From: Conidiobolus coronatus NRRL 28638
Taxonomy: Eukaryota; Entomophthoromycota; Entomophthoromycetes; Entomophthorales; Conidiobolaceae
Direction of reading: 5' to 3'
DNA: 52,030 bases
Assembly (NCBI GenBank): GCA_001566745.1
Contig: KQ964530.1
Coordinates: forward strand, 1-52,030
Part shown: piece by piece, positions 9,400-19,795 of the stretch
Layout: each line of letters begins with the position of its first letter
Position numbering within the stretch: position 1 is the stretch's first letter
The notes under the pieces: model-generated
Database searches by the model: none
What the model saw: only the letters and a program-made list of their open reading frames with translations
What the model was told of the DNA's origin: nothing
Made by a program: the position numbers and the translations under genes

Positions 9400-10440
9400 A
9401 AAATCATAAAGATTCTTCTATAGACAATTACAAGTGCCCCTAATTCTATAAGTTTGAGCGCATATCGAAAGCAACTGCATACCGTTTACCCGCAAATATT
9501 TAGCGGCGTATTCCTTATAAATTTTAAAGATGTCCACATAATACAATGTTCTCGCTCTATGACTCTCATGTTAGCGAGTAATTGAACAAGCTCTTCAACA
9601 TGAAGGACATTGGGCCACCCGGTTAATAAAGTTTACATTCGATGACTAGCACCTTTCTCTGTCTAATAATACTCCTACCATAATGTCGCTTTTTTCGCTA
9701 CCAACACATACTTCTTACCGCCAGACAATATCTTAGTTATCATCACCCTAGCCCATTTAAGTCTATTCCAGAATATAGTTTCCTTGGTAAAGAAGCTACT
9801 CGGTGGATTTTACCCATGTACCAGTGTGACCCGTACACGCTCTAAAGGGCTAACAAAGCATCGCTGGTGACGCTCTTGATAGTTCTATCTTTACGGTACA
9901 TTGTGTGCAAGATTCAAAGCTATATGTATTGACTATGACGCCATGTCGTGTTTTAATCTTCCAGACTACACATATGAAGGTCCCGAAGTCGCCAAACCTT
10001 TACCCTAACATTTTTGTTATCAAATCTTTTAGCCATTTGGCTAGCCATTTGGCTTGTAGAGAGCTGCATGCAATAAGAAGGTTAGAGATTTTAGCAGGTT
10101 CACTATGTTTATTCTCATTGGTGTAATTAACTATTGTATTTTAAATTTAGTAAATGGTCTACGGTTTCTTTGCTTTTATCACCATATTCTTTGGTTGAAA
10201 ATACTTTTGGTGGCGAAGTACTGTAAATTTTGGTGATCGGTTTCAATTATGATTGCCGCTAATAATTACTTGTCGCAAATCTCATAATTAATCTCTGTGA
10301 AAAAATAGGCTATCGGGTACGCCTCTTGGCTTAGCGTTGCCCCTGTGGCGTATAACATGCCTATAACTTCGAAATAATAGCGCAGCTAATGTTCATAGTT
10401 GCCTTTCATTAGGGGAAGTAGCATTAAAATTATCTGTTTT
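9400..10440 (-). mobile_element. Ty3/gypsy retrotransposon relic (RNase H, possible integrase)
   Basis: Reverse translation of about 10385-10182 gives one frame with a single stop: GATLSQEAYPIAYF, NYEICDK, stop, LLAAI, then ETDHQNLQYF and FNQRIW. These are successive motifs of the Ty3/gypsy RNase H domain that follows reverse transcriptase, with about a dozen codons missing between LLAAI and ETDHQNL. Further along the minus strand, frames around 9690-9460 (LLTGWPNVLHVEELVQLLA, then KYLRVNGMQLLSICAQT in another frame) vaguely resemble integrase core motifs. No LTRs or gag were found. The RNase H call is fairly strong, the integrase part weak. Confidence 0.65.
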
Positions 10441-11360
10441 TGTAATCACTCTCGCACTTTACTAGTTTCTAACTTATACCCGCGCTCATAAAAATTATAT
10501 AGAACGAGCGATATTTGAGTGTAAGCCTTGTCAATATAAAGCCTTGGCCTTGGCTATTGCCTTGGATATTAACAAAATAATTAAATAGATATTAGCAAAT
10601 AGCTCCATGAATACCGAATATAGATCTTAGGTTATCTAAACACTTGAGAATGGTAAAAAGGATCCCCTATTAAGGATAAATGTGGTGCTGCTCTGTCATC
10701 TGCTATTACTTTGTTCAAGGAGAGTTTGTGTCTTTTGAGTATTCATCTTAACAACCCATACTGCCTAGGTATTGGTGAGCTTGAAAGCCTGCTTGTGGCT
10801 ATGGTAGAACCCACGGACTTCCTCATAAAGATTCCACCTCTTAAATTTAATGGGGCGATTAGTGTGCAAATAATAGATAATAAGCGATACCAAAATTTGT
10901 CCCTATTCGAATTCGCGGTTGGAATAAATAGCTTAAATAGCCAGTTATTAAAACCCTTAGACTAGAAAGGTCTGAACTAACAATAACAAATTCTTTGAGC
11001 ACTTAATATTTTTACTACTTTTTATTTATCAAATTTAACCCGTCTTCCGGGAATAGGTGAATAACTACTGAATTTTCAGTAGGTAAACCACTGTTTAATT
11101 CTTCTAGATAACCTCTACTACACATCATACTAGCAAAATAAAGTTTATCTTCTTGTACCACGCCTACATTCTCTATCGCCAATAGCTGCAAAATGATACT
11201 CTCCAATTTGTAATTGTAATTGACAAACTTAAGAATAATTCTTTACAATCATTAAACCCGGCAACATTTAATAACTCGCTCATTAACACATCAACATATT
11301 TTTCACAATTAAGTATGTTCATCAACTTGAATTTTATTTTGGGGTTTTAATAAAAGTGAA
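10441..11360. other. Gene-free stretch with short orphan frames
   Basis: A plus-strand run at 10711-10965 (TTG start only) and a minus-strand run at 11015-11206 are open but match nothing I know. I see no promoter, RNA gene or repeat that can be defended. Confidence 0.4.
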
Positions 11361-11400
11361 TTATTACTACATAATTAAAATTATTACTATATAATTAAAA
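11361..11400 (+). repeat. 20-base tandem duplication upstream of the Ofd1/Tpa1 gene
   Basis: TTATTACTACATAATTAAAA (11361-11380) is followed directly by a copy with one C-to-T change (11381-11400). It ends 12 bases before the ATG at 11413, so it lies in the leader or core promoter. Confidence 0.85.
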
Positions 11401-11412
11401 AAGCCTAAAATT

Positions 11413-12807
11413 ATGACAACTCCTAAAAGACCCAAAATTGAGAGTAATATCTTAGACAGCCTATTAAATTCATCGTATAGAACCGATTCTAATTTTTTTA
11501 AGTTGTTGAAGACGCACATTAGCCACAATGAGCCTTTTAATGGCATATTTGCAACAGAACCATTTAAACATTTTATTTTAGATGATTTATTTGATAGGGA
11601 TTTTTTAATAAAAGTTAAAGCTGAAATAAATGAAAATGTGCAATATATGCTTAAATCCAACGATTTGTATACTTTTCATCAAAGTGGTGATTTAACAGGC
11701 ATCAATTTACCTTTGCTTAATTTATTAAAATCTAGTTTATACTCTAAGGAGTTCGTTGAGTTTTTAGGCGGCTTGTTAAATATTTCACTATTTCAGGATA
11801 AACTGGATATTTCTATAAGTAGGTATGATAAGGGCGATTACCTACTCTGTCACGATGATCACGTCACTACGTCTACTACTGGACGCCGCGTTGCATTTAT
11901 TTTATATCTAGTTGACGAAGGCTGGGATGAGAGTTGTGGCGGGGAGTTGAGTTTATTCGATGTGAAGCTTCCAGGGATGCACCCTAACAATAAAATTGTA
12001 AAACTCGTACCCAAGTGGAATCATCTTATATTCTTCGAGATTGGAAACTATTCGTACCACCAAGTTGAGGAAGTCCTTTCTGCCACAAAGTCTAGGCTTT
12101 CGATTGTGGGTTGGTTCCATGGACCCTTGCCTACAAAGCTGCCTAATATTATAACCTACACCCCCTTAGATTTTAAAGTAATCGGAGATGATATCAGTGG
12201 TGAGCTTTTTCTAAATAAATTCATCAACCCAGCCTACCTTAAAGCTGAAAACTTGACTCAAATGCAGAACAGATTCGTGGAGGAGAGCTGTATTGAATTA
12301 GATGATTTTTTGCTTAAAGACGTATATGATCAGATTGTGGCTAGTTTGCCTTCCGTTAATAAAAGGTGGAGTGCTTTTGTAGGGCCCGCCCATTTGCGTC
12401 GATACAAAGTACTAATCCCAAATATTGGGTCAGAAGTCGTACAAACGCAATTAGATAAGTTAACTTGTTTTATCAAATCTACCCTTTTTAGAGATTATTT
12501 AGCACAGCTTACTTCACTAATATTTACAAAGTTACTGTTAGAAACTCGAAAGTTTTCGGCTGATTGTTATACAATGGTGGTGGACGACGCTATAGAACCC
12601 TTCGGTTTAGATGTTATTCTAACACTTTGCGAGGGTGGGGTCATTCACTACGTTGCAGACGAGGAAACGCTATTGACGCTAAACGGTAGGCCAAACTGCT
12701 TACAACTTGTACTAAGGGATGAAGGGACACTGAGGTTTTTGAAGAAACTGCCCAGAGATTTTGAGGGGTGTAGGGTAGATTTGAGCATGACTGCTCTTGA
12801 ACTATGA
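11413..12807 (+). CDS. OFD1: Ofd1/Tpa1-type prolyl 2-oxoglutarate dioxygenase
   Basis: A 464-residue protein of the Tpa1/Ofd1/OGFOD1 family, which hydroxylates a proline of ribosomal protein uS12 (Rps23) using Fe(II), O2 and 2-oxoglutarate; in fission yeast the C-terminal half also controls turnover of Sre1 according to oxygen. The catalytic N-terminal double-stranded beta-helix shows the iron triad H147, D149 (LLCHDDH) and H216 (YSYHQVEE), with R228 (KSRLSI) for 2-oxoglutarate; spacing matches Tpa1. A second, non-catalytic domain of the same fold covers about 260-460 (AHLRRYKV, CYTMVVDD). The gene runs toward GPALPP1 and their stop codons are 11 bases apart. Intact, single exon. Confidence 0.92.
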   Translation: MTTPKRPKIESNILDSLLNSSYRTDSNFFKLLKTHISHNEPFNGIFATEPFKHFILDDLFDRDFLIKVKAEINENVQYMLKSNDLYTFHQSGDLTGINLPLLNLLKSSLYSKEFVEFLGGLLNISLFQDKLDISISRYDKGDYLLCHDDHVTTSTTGRRVAFILYLVDEGWDESCGGELSLFDVKLPGMHPNNKIVKLVPKWNHLIFFEIGNYSYHQVEEVLSATKSRLSIVGWFHGPLPTKLPNIITYTPLDFKVIGDDISGELFLNKFINPAYLKAENLTQMQNRFVEESCIELDDFLLKDVYDQIVASLPSVNKRWSAFVGPAHLRRYKVLIPNIGSEVVQTQLDKLTCFIKSTLFRDYLAQLTSLIFTKLLLETRKFSADCYTMVVDDAIEPFGLDVILTLCEGGVIHYVADEETLLTLNGRPNCLQLVLRDEGTLRFLKKLPRDFEGCRVDLSMTALEL

Positions 12808-12818
12808 GCGAAGTGCTT

Positions 12819-13595
12819 TTACATGTATTTTCCACTGCTAGAAGCTTTAAATCTACTAGCAAGCCCACCCATATCATTTAATGTCCTTAATATGTCGCCC
12901 TCTCTATTTCCGTCGGCTTTAAACTTTAAATTATCCGGGGGCTTATTTTGGCTACTTGGCCCCCTTTTGCTTACATATTCATCCATTAAACTTTTACCCC
13001 TGTACTCTTTATTATAACTAACTACAAACTGCTCCAAATTTTGCTGGCGCCGTTTCTCGACTTTGGAAATGCTTTCCTTTGTCTCTTCTTCAGCCTGCTC
13101 TTCAGCCTGCTCTTCAGCCTGCTCTTCAGCTTTCTTATCCTCAGATTTACCGCGCACTATACGGTTATACTTTTGTTGAGGTGTTTCTGTCCACAGGCTG
13201 TTGTCCAAATCTTTATTACCAAGGACCCTTGAAGATTGGTTAAACTGTCTATTTTTCAAATTTAAGGGATCTACTTTTAATTGAGAGGTTGGTGGGACTA
13301 CCATCCATTCTTCTCGCTTTGGTTTGTCACCATTTTTATTTAATTTGCCTTGGTGTCGCTGCTCGATTATGGGGAGTGCGTTGTTTAAAGCACCCGCAGA
13401 TGATGCTTTGTCCGGAAAAGAGGGGCCAATAAAGTCTTCGGCCGGAAGTGCGCCTTTGCGCTTTGATACCACGTGCTCACTTTCATATAAACTTTCTGGC
13501 AAGGCGGGCCCGCTTACTGGTCGTTTTTTGGAGGGTTTAGGTGGGGGTGGTTTGGGCTCAATAGAAGGAAACTCCCTCTTTTCATCCTTTTTCAT
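12819..13595 (-). CDS. GPALPP1-like DUF3752 protein
   Basis: The ATG is at 13595 (MKKDEKREFP); the longer frame begins with TTG. The product is 258 residues, mostly charged and probably disordered. It has the diagnostic motif SGPALPE near residue 30, a second related motif FIGPSFPD, and the C-terminal DUF3752 block (EEWMVVPP through LWTETPQQKYNRIV and later YNKEYRGKSLMDEY). The family is nuclear and of unclear function, with proposed links to RNA processing. An internal 12-base tandem repeat encodes AEEQ units. It overlaps nothing and converges on the Ofd1 gene. Confidence 0.82.
   Translation of the reverse strand: MKKDEKREFPSIEPKPPPPKPSKKRPVSGPALPESLYESEHVVSKRKGALPAEDFIGPSFPDKASSAGALNNALPIIEQRHQGKLNKNGDKPKREEWMVVPPTSQLKVDPLNLKNRQFNQSSRVLGNKDLDNSLWTETPQQKYNRIVRGKSEDKKAEEQAEEQAEEQAEEETKESISKVEKRRQQNLEQFVVSYNKEYRGKSLMDEYVSKRGPSSQNKPPDNLKFKADGNREGDILRTLNDMGGLASRFKASSSGKYM
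13089..13130 (-). repeat. 12-base tandem repeat encoding AEEQ units in GPALPP1
   Basis: On the plus strand TTCAGCCTGCTC recurs at 13089, 13101 and 13113 with a half copy at 13125. On the coding strand it reads AEEQ three to four times. Confidence 0.88.
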
Positions 13596-13719
13596 AATCA
13601 AATATTTCGGCTGATTTTTGTTTTATTCCTTTGGTTAAAAACTCAATTATTTTAATTCAAGAATAAATTAATTACGTTTTTGTTTGGATATTATATTAAT
13701 TATATACATATTGGACATT

Positions 13720-15042
13720 ATGACAATTCGATTACCTATAGCTAACAAAAGAGCATTCCACAGAATTTACCAGAAATATTTATCGTCTAAAACTCTCAAC
13801 TTTCAAAGTGAAAATAGTACAAGAGTAGTTAGTTTTTATGATGAGAAAATTGATAACTTTGCAAATCAACCTATTAGGCCTGTCACGTTGGAAAAACTAC
13901 TTCAATTTGGTACCCCCCCCTTAACACAATCTCAGTTATTGAGCTCTGCGCGCTATACACAAACTGAACTACCCCAAAGACTCGCTAGAAGAGTTCAACA
14001 ATTCCAAAAATTACCCTATATAGTCGGGATTAACCCACACTTAAGCTCTGTTTACCACTTATATTACAACTCTTTTGAAGCGATTTCTAGTTTCCCTAGG
14101 ATTGAAACAGAAAATCAGCTAAATGATTTTAGGGAAATGATCGATAATCTAGTTAAAAGTCACGCTGGCGTAATCCCCTCGCTTGCTCAAGGGTTTTTGG
14201 AATGTCAGAAGTACATATCTGAAGATTCTATAGCCAGCTTCTTAGACGACATGATCCGTAGTAGAATTGGTATTCGACTCATTGCAGAACAACACCTTGC
14301 CCTTCATATGGAACAGCCTAACTGGGTAGGCGTTATTCAAAAGAACCTATGCCCAAAGACACTGTTTACAACCACTGCGAAAACGGTTGATCAAATTTGT
14401 CAAATTAACTACGGAGCTACACCATCTATTATATTCAACGGGTATGATGACTGCACATTTCACTATGTCCCAGTCCACCTCGAATATATAGCGTGTGAAT
14501 TGTTAAAAAACGCATATCGAGCAACTGTTGAGTTTGCAAACAAACATAAGATAGAAAACTACCCACCTATCGAGTTGACTATTTCTGCAGATTCCGGGCT
14601 ACTAGGAATTCGTATCCGTGATAGAGGCGGGGGTATGCCCTCCTCAAATTTAAAGGATATCTTCAAGTATTCATACACGACTGTTCCATCTATCGGAGAT
14701 ATCGGCAGCGGAATGCCTCAGGATTTATTAAACTTAAATTCTACGGCCAGCGCTCAGAATTTCAAGGAAACTCAAAAAAGTAACCACGGCTGCAAACCAT
14801 TTGTGCAACGGAGTTGCAGTTCCGATACCATGGGCTCTATTTTCGATCTCCAAGCAATACTGAACATGCAAGCTTGTATCGGTGGGCCAATGGCTGGCTT
14901 GGGGTATGGACTTCCAATGACAAAATTGTATGTGGAATATTTTGGGGGGCAATTCCACCTGCAAACAATCGACGGCTATGGTACAGACGCATTTTTGGTT
15001 TTAAAGAGTATTGACGAGCAGGCATACCAAACCCAAATTTAA
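13720..15042 (+). CDS. Mitochondrial PDK/BCKDK-family protein kinase
   Basis: I choose the ATG at 13720 (MTIRLPIANKRAF), which gives a basic, serine-bearing presequence suited to mitochondrial import; upstream codons start only from TTG. The 440-residue product has the PDK family core: LPYIVGINPHLSSVY, the region around SRIGIRLIAEQHLALH, the N box ELLKNAYRATVEF, the G1 box DRGGGMPSS and the G2 box GLGYGLPMTK, a GHKL-type ATP site. Such kinases phosphorylate and switch off the pyruvate (or branched-chain ketoacid) dehydrogenase E1 in the matrix; fungal Pkp1/Pkp2 are the likely equivalents. The ATP lid between G1 and G2 carries an unusual insert of about 60 residues that includes one of the dispersed repeat modules. 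Confidence 0.9.
   Translation: MTIRLPIANKRAFHRIYQKYLSSKTLNFQSENSTRVVSFYDEKIDNFANQPIRPVTLEKLLQFGTPPLTQSQLLSSARYTQTELPQRLARRVQQFQKLPYIVGINPHLSSVYHLYYNSFEAISSFPRIETENQLNDFREMIDNLVKSHAGVIPSLAQGFLECQKYISEDSIASFLDDMIRSRIGIRLIAEQHLALHMEQPNWVGVIQKNLCPKTLFTTTAKTVDQICQINYGATPSIIFNGYDDCTFHYVPVHLEYIACELLKNAYRATVEFANKHKIENYPPIELTISADSGLLGIRIRDRGGGMPSSNLKDIFKYSYTTVPSIGDIGSGMPQDLLNLNSTASAQNFKETQKSNHGCKPFVQRSCSSDTMGSIFDLQAILNMQACIGGPMAGLGYGLPMTKLYVEYFGGQFHLQTIDGYGTDAFLVLKSIDEQAYQTQI
14705..14870 (+). repeat. Repeat-derived insert in the PDK ATP lid
   Basis: The segment lies between SYTTVPSIGD and GPMAGLGYGLP, where PDK proteins usually have a short lid. At about 14715-14742 it resembles the ITFG2-gene repeat: 14728-14742 (TTAAACTTAAATTCT) matches the right half of that unit exactly, apart from what follows. 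It is read in the same frame as the off-phase ITFG2 unit (DLLNLNS against KLINLNS). The flanking part (SNHGCKPFVQRSCSSDTMG) is GC-richer than the gene. Confidence 0.6.
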
Positions 15043-15225
15043 AGGCGTAATAGTCAGAATTTCAACTCTAGAGTTGTATAGTCTCAAGATATACGGTCTT
15101 TCTTTCTCATTTTGATCTTCTTAGGAATCATCTATTCCAGAGTATTGAGGGGCCATTAAGCTTATTAACTATAAAAATCGTACCTGGGGCTGAGACATGA
15201 TGGAGGGATAAATTCTTTAATGTCT

Positions 15226-16923
15226 TTACAATTCATTTTGAATTAATTTACTTTTAATTTGAATTTGATTTGTTAATCGCTTGATAATATATTCAAATTG
15301 ACTACTCTCATCCTCTAAAATTAAATAGGGTAATAGTTTAGGGTGAATAAATTTGAGGAAGATTGCCTTTATCCCCTCTATTAAATTGGTCGCATCAGAT
15401 AATAAATGAACTTTAATTTTCTTTTCGATTTCCAACTTATTTTGCTTATGATTTCTGATGCAAGATTCTAGCCAATAGTCATATCTTCTAATAGTTTGCA
15501 AACTGAGCTTCCAGAACGAATTGGTTATTAGGTTGATATAGGCTTCGGACGACCAGTTGTTACCAACGCCCCAGAGTGTTAAATAGCCTGGGGCGTAGTT
15601 GAACTTTTTGTCGACTAGTAACCCAAAAGACTTTTTATAATCAGAAGATATGCTAAATTGTGGATTATTTAGTTCATTAAAATTGGAAGGAAAACAACCG
15701 TCGAGTTGAATAACTAAGTTTTTGAACATAATTTTTCTATAGCGATCGAACTTGAAATTATTTAAAAATTGATCGTAGATGGAACTCTGCCTAAATTTAA
15801 TTACTACGTCCAAGTTAGGTAGCAATACTTCGAAGTCTTCGAGGAATTTGAGCGTTAAATTGAAATTGACTTGGAATACTTTGGGATTGATTATACTCGT
15901 GCCCAGTAGTGGATAGTTGGTATTGCGCCCAAAGTGCTGTAGCATGGTTTGGTTGAGTGAAGTAAACACACTATCTATCCATAGGTCGCCTTCATTCATG
16001 TTTTTACTTGCAGCTAAATACAAAATTCTGCGGAGGGTAGTTTGATAGAATTCAAGAATGTCGGCATAAAACTTATCCAAGTTAAAGTTATTTAATAAAA
16101 AATTGTTGACAATTTTAATATATTTTGGCTCTAAAAACTGTTTAACGAATATTTGCTCCAATTCATGGTTGCTTTGTGTCAGGTTGAACATTCTACAACA
16201 ATATTTAAAACTTAGTAGACCCCTATCGAAATTTAAAATTTCCCCTCCAAAGTTAGCAGGCTGCGAATCGAAATACGATAAGCAACCATTAATAAATCTA
16301 GACTTTAAACTATCTAAAACCCATTGGTAAGAAATATGAAATCTGGCTTGGAGTTCTTTAATAATAGCCAATTCAGAGTTAGACTGAGATAATGAGAGAT
16401 ACGAGTTAATTTCTATACACACCCGCTCCAACTGTTTATCGTTGCAGTAGAATGCAGCATTTGTATAAAAAGTCGATTTTACTTGTGTTAAGTTTTCTAA
16501 CTTTATAATAAGTTGAAATAGGTTAAGTTGGCTTTTTAAAGTATTCTTTTTAGCCCTGTGGGTTTGTCTATCATTCAAAATTGAGTTTAAGCTCTCCTTT
16601 TCCAAATTAATTTCCTCTAAACTATATTTTGAATATAAACTTAGCTTCTTTAACAAATTATCAATAGTTTCTAAGATATTACTATCTTCGAACAAGTTTA
16701 ACTTCTTTAATAGTTTTAATAGATTCATATAATCGCTCCGGATTAGATTGGTTAATTCAAGCTCATAATTCTCTTTTAACTTTACCAACTCAATCTCCAG
16801 GTCTTCTAAACTCGATCCTGGTCTAGCTGTTAAAAATAGACTTGGGTTAAAGTTTTTAGCATCGTAGGTGCTGCCTTCCGATACTAGGGTGGCCCGGTTT
16901 AAAGAAAAAGCTATACGTGTCAT
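15226..16923 (-). CDS. COG2: Conserved oligomeric Golgi complex subunit 2
   Basis: A 565-residue protein with an ATG start at 16923. The N-terminus follows the COG2 pattern: FNPSLFLTARPGSSLEDLE, then a long heptad-rich helix (LKENYELELTNLIRSDYMN) and the ISR-like run KNTLKSQLNLFQLIIKLE. COG2 is in lobe A of the COG tether, a CATCHR-family complex that captures retrograde vesicles at the Golgi. The C-terminal half is helical with LTLWGVGNNWSSEAYINLI matching the family's conserved end region. It is shorter than animal COG2 (about 740). It is divergently placed to ALKBH1, with 106 bases between starts, so a shared promoter is likely. Confidence 0.82.
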   Translation of the reverse strand: MTRIAFSLNRATLVSEGSTYDAKNFNPSLFLTARPGSSLEDLEIELVKLKENYELELTNLIRSDYMNLLKLLKKLNLFEDSNILETIDNLLKKLSLYSKYSLEEINLEKESLNSILNDRQTHRAKKNTLKSQLNLFQLIIKLENLTQVKSTFYTNAAFYCNDKQLERVCIEINSYLSLSQSNSELAIIKELQARFHISYQWVLDSLKSRFINGCLSYFDSQPANFGGEILNFDRGLLSFKYCCRMFNLTQSNHELEQIFVKQFLEPKYIKIVNNFLLNNFNLDKFYADILEFYQTTLRRILYLAASKNMNEGDLWIDSVFTSLNQTMLQHFGRNTNYPLLGTSIINPKVFQVNFNLTLKFLEDFEVLLPNLDVVIKFRQSSIYDQFLNNFKFDRYRKIMFKNLVIQLDGCFPSNFNELNNPQFSISSDYKKSFGLLVDKKFNYAPGYLTLWGVGNNWSSEAYINLITNSFWKLSLQTIRRYDYWLESCIRNHKQNKLEIEKKIKVHLLSDATNLIEGIKAIFLKFIHPKLLPYLILEDESSQFEYIIKRLTNQIQIKSKLIQNEL

Positions 16924-17029
16924 AATCAGGTTAGATTTGTTATTGGTTAGATTTTTACTTGAAATATAATTTTAATCAAAATTTAATTAAAAAAAAATAA
17001 GAGATATAATATACTTAATAATAAATTAA

Positions 17030-18262
17030 ATGGTTGAATTGAGCAATAGACAGAAAAAATTGCTTAAACACCAATCTACTTTTAGAGACCCTGCAACTTT
17101 TAATAATCAAACAGCTTTTCGCTCTGCTGAACGTAGATATAAAAATCGGTTTGATAACCCAGATTATTCGGCCTGTTACGATTTTAAATATTTAGATAAA
17201 AACCTACCACATATTAGAGAGCAAATAGTAGAACTTGATTTAGGTTGCAATATCGCTAGTTTGTGTGAGTATTTTGGGTCTTATAAACCAGAAGTTACAA
17301 AAGCTTATGTTATCGGTACCATACCAGGGCTTATTGTCATACCCAACCCATTTTCAAATAGAGCTCAACGAGGTTTAATATCCGCGTGCACCCGGGTATA
17401 TAGTAAGCCTCCCTATGTATCAAATTTGGATACGCACTTCACCGTTCCAGCTAATGGCGTATGGGATGTTTATGAAAGAGGGCATCTTATGCAAATTACC
17501 ACCGATGATCCAGATTACTACATCCCTCTAAAGCTCGACCCTTCAAAAGTAAACGACACTATAAAAAGCGGCAGTGGTTTAAAAAACATTGAAACTAGCA
17601 CGGCTACCGAAGGGTTTAAATATAACGGCTTGAACGACCGCAATGTACTAATCAAACATAGTAATCTGAAGCTACTTCCCCCTGATCAAATTATCCGTCG
17701 TCTAAGGTGGATTACATTTGGTTACCAGTATCATTGGCCTTCTAAGGAATATATATGCGATGAGAACCATAAGGTTCCTGTTGAATTTTCCAATCTTTGC
17801 GACGCAGTCGTAAAATCTGTATATCAGGTCTGCAACCCCATTAGTGGCGAGTATATTAGTAATTATAACCCTTGCGATTTTAAATCCGAAGGTGGTGTTA
17901 TTAACTACTACCAGCTAAAAGATTCTCTCATGGGTCATGTTGACAAATCCGAGCCTAATACAACAGCACCTCTAATTTCCTTTAGCTTGGGTCAGAGTGC
18001 GGTATTCTTAATAGGTGGCCCTACAAAAGACACTGAGCCAATTCCACTTATATTGAGAAGCGGCGACATACTAATAATGGGTGAACAGTGCAGAAGAAAT
18101 TACCACGGTGTGCCCCGGATTATAGAAAACACCCTCCCCGAATACTTAACCAGCTCCAAAACGAATCCCAGCCTTGAAGAGGATGAGTTAAATTACTGGG
18201 ATGTTATTGCAGACTATCTTCAAACTACCAGGGTAAACATTAATGTTAGACAAGTTTTCTAG
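17030..18262 (+). CDS. ALKBH1: ALKBH1-type Fe(II)/2-oxoglutarate dioxygenase
   Basis: A 410-residue AlkB homologue. The iron-binding residues are H303 and D305 (MGHVDKSEP) and H359 (NYHGVPR), with R363 fitting the 2-oxoglutarate site; INYYQLKDS just upstream is the conserved lead-in strand, and FGYQYHWPSKEY is typical of the ALKBH1 branch. Family members demethylate tRNA m1A and modify wobble cytosines, acting in cytosol and mitochondria; DNA roles are disputed. The product is intact and close in length to human ALKBH1 (389). It shares a short intergenic region with COG2. What follows on the right is a 2.6-kb decayed island. Confidence 0.93.
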   Translation: MVELSNRQKKLLKHQSTFRDPATFNNQTAFRSAERRYKNRFDNPDYSACYDFKYLDKNLPHIREQIVELDLGCNIASLCEYFGSYKPEVTKAYVIGTIPGLIVIPNPFSNRAQRGLISACTRVYSKPPYVSNLDTHFTVPANGVWDVYERGHLMQITTDDPDYYIPLKLDPSKVNDTIKSGSGLKNIETSTATEGFKYNGLNDRNVLIKHSNLKLLPPDQIIRRLRWITFGYQYHWPSKEYICDENHKVPVEFSNLCDAVVKSVYQVCNPISGEYISNYNPCDFKSEGGVINYYQLKDSLMGHVDKSEPNTTAPLISFSLGQSAVFLIGGPTKDTEPIPLILRSGDILIMGEQCRRNYHGVPRIIENTLPEYLTSSKTNPSLEEDELNYWDVIADYLQTTRVNINVRQVF

Positions 18263-19795
18263 TGAGTTGTCTCTTTATTGTAAGTAATGAAAAATTACCA
18301 CTATTACACAAATTAATCAAATCGAATATGTCAAAATTTTATACCTAATAATAGCATTAAAGCAAGCAGAGAATTTTATCCAAATCCTATCGCATCATGA
18401 CAACCAGGCGAACCCTGACTTTAGTTATCGCGCTTCAAGTTAGACAAGATAATCTATTGAGAATACAAGCCTTATACCTACAAGGGCTCACTTTTTTTGA
18501 AGTTGTCCATGATTAGCTTCTACAGTCTTGGTAAATTTTACAGACAAGCATCTAATATTGTTGTAACTTCAATCTTTATACTTTGGTACTTGGAATAGAA
18601 AATCGTTAATAAGTATCTTTGCGGTACAACTTGTAAGTACGTAATGTATATGCTTATTATCAATACTAGTATTTACAAGTAAGACACTAGTTCTTCTTCT
18701 CCCGTCACTAGACCTGGCACGGATCTAGCATTTCTGTCACTATTAATGTAGTAGACACTCTCTTTACTAACTTTTCACCAACAATAATCCAACGGGTTCA
18801 ATTTATAAATGAGATTTATGCTATTGATTAGCTATTTAGACATCAAGAGTCTCAAGCATGCGTCTATATAATAATTAATAACAGTACCTTTAATTCATTT
18901 CAAAGTAGATAAAAATATGTTAGACTCGGTGCTAAATCGAATCTGGTCATCTTTAAACGCAAAGTTATTAACCTTATACACAATATAACATCCATAATTT
19001 AGATATTTCTATTCAACAATAAAAATAAGGTAACAAGCCATTATATTTAGCTTTTGCCCCTAATGATATGGGGGATAGTAAGATGGGTGTAAGAATTTTA
19101 CCTATAGATAGAAAATTAAAGACATTAGTACTTGGAGTACTTTGTTAATTTGCATAGCAAAACATATATGCAGCTGATTGCTCTAGCAATCATTTGAGAT
19201 TTTGTTAAACTCCTCCGGAGATTGCCTACGATATCTACAGTTATAACCACGACTCAAGAAGGAGGATTCTAAGGGAATTGAAGACTCTTTTTAACGAAGA
19301 TTAAGCTTGTTTTCTTTGTAAATACCCTGCTTTATTCAACGGTCTTGCTTAACATCCTTCCAAATGATTTCCAATGAATGCGGAACCGCTTCTGATCTCT
19401 TTATTTTGCCAGAGCTTTTCTTAGGAGCTTGCGACTATCCGGCTCCTTGTATTCCTTCTTTGCAAGTAACAGTTTATTACTTTTGATGAAAGCACTGATA
19501 ATTTCTTCTGTAGCCATGGATATTACTGTAGCAATGGCATAATATTTGACAGAGTTTGAGGAAAATAGTTCACAGTTTAGACGTGGCTGTCCTTTATTTT
19601 TTGTTTAGTAATAGCAATAAGTTTTGGAGTTATAATATAAGACCACTTGTACTATTACCTCGATCCGTTCCTGCAAACTGGCCTGGTCAGCTTCAACCTA
19701 TGAATGTCCCTAATAATACAGTACCGGTAAATTCATATCCAATGCAAAAGTATAAGTATGCTTTTTAAATTAATTGGTCAGATTATTAGGTAAAG
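18263..19795. other. Gene-free stretch, decayed
   Basis: Frames on both strands are broken every few dozen codons. A minus-strand run around 19520-19390 (MATEEIISAFIKSNKLLLA, then KEYKEPDSRKLLRKALAK, then a stop) looks coding-like but matches nothing I know. A plus-strand proline/asparagine-rich run lies at 19556-19768. I see no RNA gene or terminal repeats. Confidence 0.45.
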
